Shown here in pieces: positions 45,353-50,790 of a stretch of DNA of 50,790 nucleotides. A program made the translations under genes and the position numbers. Origin of the DNA: an uncultured Acidobacteriia bacterium. Lineage in GTDB: Bacteria; Acidobacteriota; Terriglobia; Bryobacterales; Bryobacteraceae. Position 1 is the stretch's first letter, and each line of letters starts with the position of its first letter. The stretch is taken from NCBI GenBank assembly GCA_903923395.1, contig CAIXXM010000068.1:1-50790 (forward strand), read 5' to 3'. The notes beneath the pieces are model-generated. The model was not told where the DNA came from, made no database searches, and was given only the letters and a program-made list of their open reading frames with translations.

Positions 45353-45966
45353 TGACCCACACCATGACCTTCGATGAACTTTTGATCCGGATCGGAAACG
45401 ACGGCGTCGTTTCCGGTGTGTTTCATCGTCCCATCGAGCAGAGCCAGATCGAAGGGGCTGTGACTGCCCTTCTCGAATCTGAGTATTCGGAGCCCGCAGC
45501 AGTACAGTTGCTGCGGGCGCAACTTGATAAAGCGCGGATAGAAGTCAGCGACGCGGAGCGCGCCCTCACGGAACATATCCGGCCACGTCCCGCTTCCGCC
45601 GCGCCCCGGTCGTTCCTTGGAAAAATCGGGCAGGCGCTCGGGAATTTGCCCGGCATCCGGAGTCTGCGGAACTCGAGGTTATTCCGTGACAAAGATGCCT
45701 CCCCTGCTGCCGCTGAAGCCCGTGATCGAATTCGTAGGAATCTCGAGCTACGCAGAGAAGACGCTGCGCGCCGGGTACAGCAACTACTGCAGCAACTCGA
45801 CACCGAACTGAGGAGCGCCGCTGAAGACGCGGATCGGCATCGGCAGACGGTCGCAAGCAGGAAAAGAGAATGGGTCGCCGCTTTGCAGGCGGAACACGAC
45901 TCGTGGGAGCGCCGGTCGGCGCGCCTCTGCCAAAACAATTCCCGGGAGCATAACTACAATGTCTGA
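45352..45966 (+). CDS. Coiled-coil protein, family unknown
   Basis: The 204-residue protein is mainly helical and charged. The stretches LLRAQLDKARIEVSDAERAL and LRREDAARRVQQLLQQLDTE, then ELRSAAEDADRHRQTVASRK, look like coiled coils at about residues 55-70 and 125-175. There is no signal peptide or membrane helix, so it is probably cytoplasmic. The first GTG at 45352 has ggagg upstream and overlaps the VWA gene stop; the ATG at 45364 is an alternative. It overlaps the next gene by eight bases. It probably forms a scaffold with its neighbours. I do not recognise it as a known family. Confidence 0.75.
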   Translation: MTHTMTFDELLIRIGNDGVVSGVFHRPIEQSQIEGAVTALLESEYSEPAAVQLLRAQLDKARIEVSDAERALTEHIRPRPASAAPRSFLGKIGQALGNLPGIRSLRNSRLFRDKDASPAAAEARDRIRRNLELRREDAARRVQQLLQQLDTELRSAAEDADRHRQTVASRKREWVAALQAEHDSWERRSARLCQNNSREHNYNV

Positions 45967-47071
45967 CCAACAAAGTTCAACCACAAGCTCGACGATTACC
46001 CACCACGTCTGGGGAGAAACCAGCTTCGATCAGTATATGCGGGACGTACCGGATGACTACCTGCTCTGGCCCGGCGTCTGGAACCGGGCAGTGTACCTGA
46101 TGCGTAGTACAGCTGTCTCGCTCAGTAATTCCCTGGAGCGAAATCTGCTCGACGATCTGGCGGGGCTTCCGGCTGATCGAAAGGAGAAAGTTGATCTCAT
46201 CGATGCCACACTGGAGAAATTAGGGCCGCTGCGGGAGAGCGTCCGGACGAACCACGCCTCGATCGTGTTCGCTATCTTTCTTGCGGCGCTCATCTTCCTC
46301 CACTTAGTCGCGGAGTGGATATTAAACGTGAGTATCCTGCCAGAGCTTTTGGGCAGTGGCGGCGAGGGTATCTTCGGAAAAGCACTGGCTCTCACGGCAT
46401 CCGTAGCGCCTCTTGCGCTCGAACGCATCTGGGGTTCAACGACAGGAGACGAACCATGGGATGCGCATGTTCCTGCCAAGGGCTGGCGCAGGATTCTCCT
46501 CTGGGTGATTGGAATCCTGAACATGGCGTCCCTGGGACTGGTGGCTGCATGCCGGTCACTATCGGTAATACTCAACGATCCCATGTCCGAGGGGCTCTCG
46601 CCGGATCAGCAAGCACTTGTGAGCTGGAGCCTGACCGTTCTCAGCGTCACCATCGCCGTCAATGCAAGCATGTTCGCCTTGTACGCGTTTCACGAATTTG
46701 GTCAGGTGATGAAGAAGCGGCCAGCGAGGTTAGAGCTCAAAAGGCTCGAACACCGGCTGAAGGAAGATATGCAGGCCATTCATCGATTGGCCGCGGCGGA
46801 GGCCAAGGCACAATCCCGCCTAAGCACAGTCAAGAAGGATTGCCGCCTCCGCGAGCAGGAGTTCATTGCGCAACGCATGCTCGAACTTGAGAAGCGCAAG
46901 ACCAAAGCCGAAAGCGCAAAGGACCCGCGTGCTTTAACCGAACTCGTTGAAAAGATCGCAGTTGGACAGGCACTTTTCGAAGGAATCCGGCGAGAGCCGG
47001 AACCCGATCCGGTGTCTAACGCGGAGCCTGAGCCGCAGCCGGCAGGGAAGGCTTTTGCGGCGGCCCGATAA
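45959..47071 (+). CDS. Multi-pass membrane protein with coiled-coil tail
   Basis: The 370-residue protein has a polar N-terminus of about 85 residues, then three or four membrane-spanning helices: ASIVFAIFLAALIFLHLVAE (about residue 100), LLWVIGILNMASLGLVAACR (about 180), and WSLTVLSVTIAVNASMFALY (about 222), with a weaker one at LALTASVAPLALER. The C-terminal 130 residues, beginning KKRPARLELKRLEHRLKEDM, are strongly helical and probably coiled coil, in the cytoplasm. The family is unknown. It could anchor the coiled-coil protein encoded just before it, whose stop overlaps its start by eight bases. Confidence 0.75.
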   Translation: MSDQQSSTTSSTITHHVWGETSFDQYMRDVPDDYLLWPGVWNRAVYLMRSTAVSLSNSLERNLLDDLAGLPADRKEKVDLIDATLEKLGPLRESVRTNHASIVFAIFLAALIFLHLVAEWILNVSILPELLGSGGEGIFGKALALTASVAPLALERIWGSTTGDEPWDAHVPAKGWRRILLWVIGILNMASLGLVAACRSLSVILNDPMSEGLSPDQQALVSWSLTVLSVTIAVNASMFALYAFHEFGQVMKKRPARLELKRLEHRLKEDMQAIHRLAAAEAKAQSRLSTVKKDCRLREQEFIAQRMLELEKRKTKAESAKDPRALTELVEKIAVGQALFEGIRREPEPDPVSNAEPEPQPAGKAFAAAR

Positions 47072-47105
47072 ACCCTTCCGTGCTTCTTTCTTGCGTAGTG
47101 AGTCA

Positions 47106-47166
47106 TTCCCGGCCTCCCACAGGCGGGCGGGAAAGTTGATTGCGTACTAATTCCGATTACCGGAAT
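47106..47166. terminator. Two hairpins between convergent operons
   Basis: Hairpin 1 has ttcccg-gcct (47106-47115) pairing with aggc and cgggaa (47121-47133) with a three-base bulge. Hairpin 2 has attccg (47150-47155) / cggaat (47161-47166) around attac. The region lies between the + strand operon and the - strand CHAT gene, so these may terminate either or both transcripts. Neither has a long T tract. Confidence 0.4.
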
Positions 47167-47241
47167 CAACATTCCTGCCCGTCATTGAGTCTCGCCCCAA
47201 AGCCACTCCTTTCCCGATTTAGCCCCTACTCATCCAAGACT

Positions 47242-50232
47242 TCAATGGACTGCCGGACGTTCGCCAAACGGTCTTGGATCTCCCGCGAGAGTAAAGGCGG
47301 CCCAAAAAACTGGATCGCTCCAACGGGGAGTTCGAAACGCAGTTTCACGGGCATAGCGAAGGGCTTCGGCTGGGTCCAGGTTCGGTGACGAAAACAATTT
47401 CTTGTAGAAGACCGCCATAAACCAGGAGCAAAATTCGTCGTCTACCGGCCATTTGCTGACGATAACCCGATCTGCAGCGGTCAAAAATGCGCGCTTGAGC
47501 CCCACAACGCCTTCGACTCCAGCAGCCGTACCCTCCGCCGTAGAACACGCGCTTAGAACCGCAAGGTCCGAAGATAAGTGCATGCCATATACCTCCCGGA
47601 CACTCAAAAAACTGTCCACAGGCCTTCCTGCGGAGTTGAACTGCGAGAAGTAGATTCCCGAGTCCGCTGGCCTGAGCGCGGAACCCACGGCGTGCGTCGC
47701 TAAATGGACGACGCTGGCAAAACGAATGGCGGTAAATGCGTCTTTGCTGGCAGCGAAGCCGGTCAGTGAGACTGGTTTCAACCGGGGTTTCACCGCGCGG
47801 GCGATATTGTTTGCTTCTATTGCGGAAAAGCCCAACCGGCCAAGCGTTGCAGCGCTGGCCTGCCTCGCAAAACCCGCACGTGGATCACCCCTGAATACAG
47901 GATCGGCCAAGATCATTGCGACCGGGGGAATTGCAACTCTAGCGGCGGCTCTGCCATGAATCGCCTGCAGAGCCGCAAACGACGGCACCTCAATCACGGC
48001 ATGATCAATTCCAAACGGAAATCCGCGATGAGACTGATCGGGCAGGGCAGAGAACGGAATCTGTTCCAAAATCGCGTCCCCGGCGAGCAGAACCCGCGCG
48101 CTCTTCACATAGGGTCGAACCGGAGTCAACAGGTAGCGCGCCAGAATCTTCAACCTCGCCTGACGCGTTTGAAACGCCTTGACTGGATCTCCGGCTGTTC
48201 CCATCGCGGCAGTCACAGCCCGCGCCGCTGTCACGATCTCGGCCCGCCCTGCAATTCGCACGCATTGCATCGTCTGGGGCGTCACAACCCACACCACACC
48301 CGAATCAGCCAGGAAGCGAAACTCGAGTAGCACCTCGTCAGCACTTAGGTCCGCCTGTATTTGGGCGACGGATAGAGGTAGAGCGGTAGCAGCTGCCGCT
48401 AGTTCAGGCGATGCTTCCCGGATTGACGAATCATACTCCAATTGCAAACGGTCCAACTTGCCGGTAAGTTCCAAACGTCGTTTGACGGCCGCCTCAGTAC
48501 TGGCCAGCGAAGAGCCAGCGGTTTGAATCAACTGTTGGGAAGCCCACGAAATTTCCTGCGCGATGAATCTGGAACGCTCGGACGAACGAATCTCGCCGGT
48601 AGCCCCGGTGACCAACTGGAGCAATCCGCGCGACCGAAATCGCTCTGCAAGCTCAAGGGCCGCAGATGGGTTTGCTTCGTGCAGCGTAAGATCGAGTAAC
48701 TCGTCCTGCAATTTCTCCCTGGTTGTATCCCAACCAGCACGCAGATCGAGGGATGCAATCCTGACCCGGATTCGTTCCCCGATATCGAGAGCGCTGAGAA
48801 GCGTGTTTCGAGCCCCGGCCGCGTCACCCAGCGTCCTCTGCACTTTCGCAATCTCGAGAAGCGTGGCCGCTGCCGGGTCTTCCAAATGGGCGGTCATCCG
48901 AAGATCGCGCGCCCGAAACAGGTTCGTGAGTGCCTCGTCATACCTCCTCAGCCCAGCAAGAGCGATGCCGCGCAAATGAAGCGCAGCGGCCAGGCCGCGC
49001 GTGTCGCCCGTGTCGGAGTAAACTTTCTCGGCCTCCGCAAGCGGCTCAAGAGCATCGGAAAACAGCTTCTTATCGATGCGAAGCTGTCCAATATTGCTGG
49101 CTGTATCGGCTCTGGCTCTTCGATCAGGCGAATCCCGCAGAAGCGTTCCCGCTTCTTTGAGCACCGCATCAGCCTTCGCGAGTCTGCCTTGAAAGCCATA
49201 GATACGGCCCAAGTTCATTAAAGCTCTTCCCCGGGCAGTGCGATCAGACTTCAATAATGGAAGCGAACGCAACAGGTAACGAATCGATCTTTCATAGTCC
49301 CCCGATTCCGTATAGGCCAGTGCGACGTTCCCCATGGCAATGCCTTCGGCGCGGGCGTCGGTTGATAGTCCGGGGAGTGCGAGGCGGAACTCGTTCAGCG
49401 CAGACTGCAGTTCCCCAGTCTGCAGCAGAATCAAGCCGAGATTGTTATGTACGGCCGCCTTCTCCATGCGGAACCCCGCTTCCGTGCGGTTCCATTCCGT
49501 CAGGCCGGCCCTATACCGGTCAATTGCAGTTGCAAAGTCACCGGAACGTGCCGCAGCCACACCCGCATTGGAACGCACCTCTGCGCAACGCGGGGATGGT
49601 GCACGTCCACAGAGCGCAAGGGCGCTTCCATAAGTTGTTGACGCTGCAGCGTAGTTTGACCCGCCCAGCAATGCGTCACCAGCCAGAGTGAAAGCCGCTA
49701 CGGCGCGGTCCGTCTCAGCGAGTTGCTGCCAAAGACGGGCAGCCAGCATGGCCTTCGAGTTTGCCTCATCGAGTCCGGCCTTGCCACCCGTTGCGAGAAC
49801 AGACCGCGCCGTGGAGTGGAGCGACTCGGCTTCGCGCCACGGCTCCGCGACGTCATCCGGAACGGTTCGCACCTGGAAAGTAAACGGCGTGGGCGTCTTG
49901 TTCGGCGAATAGACGCACGCCCTCTTCACGCTTTCCCGCTGAACCCGAAGCGTGATGCTCTCTTCGCCATAAGCAAAGGCATCAGAACGAACTGGTTGCT
50001 CCCCGGGACCTGAGATTTCCAGCGCTACATCGGCTTCAGCAGTTCCCACGGAGATGCGGGTGGCTGGAGTTCTCACGTTGACAGGGACACACCATCTCGC
50101 CCCGGCTGCCAGATAACCGGAGCGCGAAGTGCCCGCGGCCGGGGAACCAGCGATCTCACCCGGCACTGCCACTACGAGAGTCCCAATCAGCAGCAAAAGC
50201 TTGCGAACTCTCAAGAACGGCACACTCCTCAA
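47242..50232 (-). CDS. Exported TPR-CHAT protein
   Basis: The 996-residue protein has a signal peptide (LLLLIGTLVVAVPGEIAGSP), a beta-rich N-terminal domain of about 130 residues, then a long run of tetratricopeptide repeats (about 150-490), a coiled-coil-like linker, and a C-terminal CHAT domain. The catalytic His847 is in VVHLATHAVGSALRP and Cys896 in LAVLSACSTAEG, close to the family consensus. It should act in the periplasm, unlike the cytoplasmic CHAT protein of the neighbouring operon. The start is unsure: TTG 50232, GTG 50223 or TTG 50214, the last being nearest to a gaggag ribosome site. It converges with the sigma-to-membrane-protein operon. Confidence 0.85.
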   Translation of the reverse strand: MRSVPFLRVRKLLLLIGTLVVAVPGEIAGSPAAGTSRSGYLAAGARWCVPVNVRTPATRISVGTAEADVALEISGPGEQPVRSDAFAYGEESITLRVQRESVKRACVYSPNKTPTPFTFQVRTVPDDVAEPWREAESLHSTARSVLATGGKAGLDEANSKAMLAARLWQQLAETDRAVAAFTLAGDALLGGSNYAAASTTYGSALALCGRAPSPRCAEVRSNAGVAAARSGDFATAIDRYRAGLTEWNRTEAGFRMEKAAVHNNLGLILLQTGELQSALNEFRLALPGLSTDARAEGIAMGNVALAYTESGDYERSIRYLLRSLPLLKSDRTARGRALMNLGRIYGFQGRLAKADAVLKEAGTLLRDSPDRRARADTASNIGQLRIDKKLFSDALEPLAEAEKVYSDTGDTRGLAAALHLRGIALAGLRRYDEALTNLFRARDLRMTAHLEDPAAATLLEIAKVQRTLGDAAGARNTLLSALDIGERIRVRIASLDLRAGWDTTREKLQDELLDLTLHEANPSAALELAERFRSRGLLQLVTGATGEIRSSERSRFIAQEISWASQQLIQTAGSSLASTEAAVKRRLELTGKLDRLQLEYDSSIREASPELAAAATALPLSVAQIQADLSADEVLLEFRFLADSGVVWVVTPQTMQCVRIAGRAEIVTAARAVTAAMGTAGDPVKAFQTRQARLKILARYLLTPVRPYVKSARVLLAGDAILEQIPFSALPDQSHRGFPFGIDHAVIEVPSFAALQAIHGRAAARVAIPPVAMILADPVFRGDPRAGFARQASAATLGRLGFSAIEANNIARAVKPRLKPVSLTGFAASKDAFTAIRFASVVHLATHAVGSALRPADSGIYFSQFNSAGRPVDSFLSVREVYGMHLSSDLAVLSACSTAEGTAAGVEGVVGLKRAFLTAADRVIVSKWPVDDEFCSWFMAVFYKKLFSSPNLDPAEALRYARETAFRTPRWSDPVFWAAFTLAGDPRPFGERPAVH

Positions 50233-50272
50233 AAAAATTTCTGATTTTCTTCTGACGGCCCTTTACCTGAGC

Positions 50273-50350
50273 ATGACTGACCTATTGCTCACACTCATCA
50301 CCGTCGTTGTCCTCGGCATCATTGTCGACCAAGGCGGTGGCGTCGGCTAG
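50273..50350 (+). CDS. 25-residue hydrophobic peptide
   Basis: An ATG at 50273 opens a 25-codon gene: MTDLLLTLITVVVLGIIVDQ followed by GGGVG. The hydrophobic core is the size of one membrane helix. Its stop is ten bases before a strong hairpin (50360-50393), which favours a real transcript. No good ribosome site precedes it. Peptides of this kind are found as type I toxins or small membrane regulators. It lies between the divergent start of the exported CHAT gene and the start of the winged-helix gene. Confidence 0.35.
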   Translation: MTDLLLTLITVVVLGIIVDQGGGVG

Positions 50351-50359
50351 ACGCAAAGC

Positions 50360-50393
50360 ACCCGGCGGGCCCGAGGTTGTGTCCGCCGGGTTT
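50360..50393 (+). terminator. Rho-independent terminator after small peptide gene
   Basis: A perfect nine-base stem acccggcgg (50360-50368) / ccgccgggt (50383-50391) with a 14-base loop is followed by TT. It isolates the peptide gene from the winged-helix gene. Confidence 0.8.
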
Positions 50394-50489
50394 CCCGAAC
50401 ATCTGGCTGCGGGTACTTCAAATTCTTACGCACCGAATATCCGCATTGCAAGCTCTTCCGCTGCGGTCTCAAAACGAAAGCCTTTTCCA

Positions 50490-50790
50490 ATGAAACTGAA
50501 TTCCTCATGGGTGGAACTAGATGCAGTTCGACTTTGCCTTACACGCTTTTCTACCGTGGAACCGCCGCGTCACTTTTCGCTTCGGGGCCGCCAGTTCAGA
50601 CTCGTGAACTACATGGCGCACCGCAATAGCGAGTGCGGAGGACTCCCGGTCGTATGCCGGCATGAGGAACTCATCGCCGCGGTTTGGGGGCAAGACTTAC
50701 TTGCCGATCCGCCTTCGGAACTGAACCGCCTGATCCACGACCTTCGCCGAAAAATCGAGATGCACCCTGATTCTCCACAACTCATCGTTA
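50490..50790 (+). CDS. Winged-helix (OmpR/PhoB-type) regulator, 3' end missing
   Basis: An open frame from the ATG at 50490 runs off the window end. It encodes about 100 residues with the OmpR-type winged helix: FSLRGRQFRLVNYMAHRNSE, then RHEELIAAVWGQDL, then SELNRLIHDLRRKIEM and the final HPDSPQLIV before the edge. These match the transcriptional-activator helices and recognition helix of the Trans_reg_C family. No receiver domain precedes it in the part seen, so it resembles CadC-type or SARP-type proteins that start with the winged helix. It may regulate the nearby CHAT gene. Most of the protein lies outside the window. Confidence 0.8.
   Translation, partial: MKLNSSWVELDAVRLCLTRFSTVEPPRHFSLRGRQFRLVNYMAHRNSECGGLPVVCRHEELIAAVWGQDLLADPPSELNRLIHDLRRKIEMHPDSPQLIV

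Noticed and set aside
1-50790. CRISPR array, insertion sequence or prophage
   Set aside because: No set of regularly spaced repeats, transposase or phage structural gene was seen on either strand, despite the CHAT genes that might suggest a Craspase-type locus.

Overview
The window looks like chromosomal DNA of an acidobacterium of the Bryobacteraceae/Solibacter type. This rests on the high G+C coding sequence, a Solibacter-type TIGR03435 protein (17315-18082), a secreted DUF1501 protein, many exported hydrolases, several MFS carriers, and the frequency of GTG and TTG starts. Species cannot be fixed by reading alone.

Bases 1-13300 are mostly housekeeping and transport. They hold an unknown membrane protein, miaB with a bifunctional-nuclease (DUF151) gene, a helix-turn-helix gene followed by a STAND-like ATPase with a degraded Walker A motif, a VOC protein, three MFS carriers, an exported M20 peptidase, tatA, an HU-type protein, a membrane MutS-like ATPase and tRNA-Val(CAC). 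Bases 13400-14140 hold a higBA toxin-antitoxin locus whose toxin gene is frameshifted.

Bases 14300-37200 hold an isoquinoline 1-oxidoreductase-type molybdoenzyme (two genes), the TIGR03435 gene, an exported acetamidase/formamidase-like protein, a SARP/CadC-like membrane regulator, and an operon of outer-membrane porin, small phosphate-binding-type periplasmic protein and large hybrid histidine kinase. They continue with a tandem glycine riboswitch ahead of full-length gcvP, gamma-glutamyltransferase, an exported esterase, an outer-membrane beta-barrel protein with a duplicated operator-like site, a CocE-type hydrolase with a compact DUF1501 protein, and a 2H phosphoesterase.

Bases 37309-50790 are the most unusual part. 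Seven tightly packed + strand genes encode a divergent sigma-70-like factor, a protein with two zinc-anti-sigma-like motifs, a 772-residue lipoprotein of unknown family, a CHAT (caspase-like) protease, a membrane-anchored VWA protein with an intact MIDAS motif, a coiled-coil protein, and a multi-pass membrane protein with a coiled-coil tail. A terminator-like hairpin with a long T tract sits between the CHAT and VWA genes and divides the cluster. Facing it is a second, exported TPR-CHAT protein, then a 25-residue hydrophobic peptide gene with its own terminator, and the start of a winged-helix regulator cut by the window end. I infer a sigma/anti-sigma-controlled, envelope-linked CHAT protease system, perhaps for stress or conflict response. 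No function is proven by the sequence.
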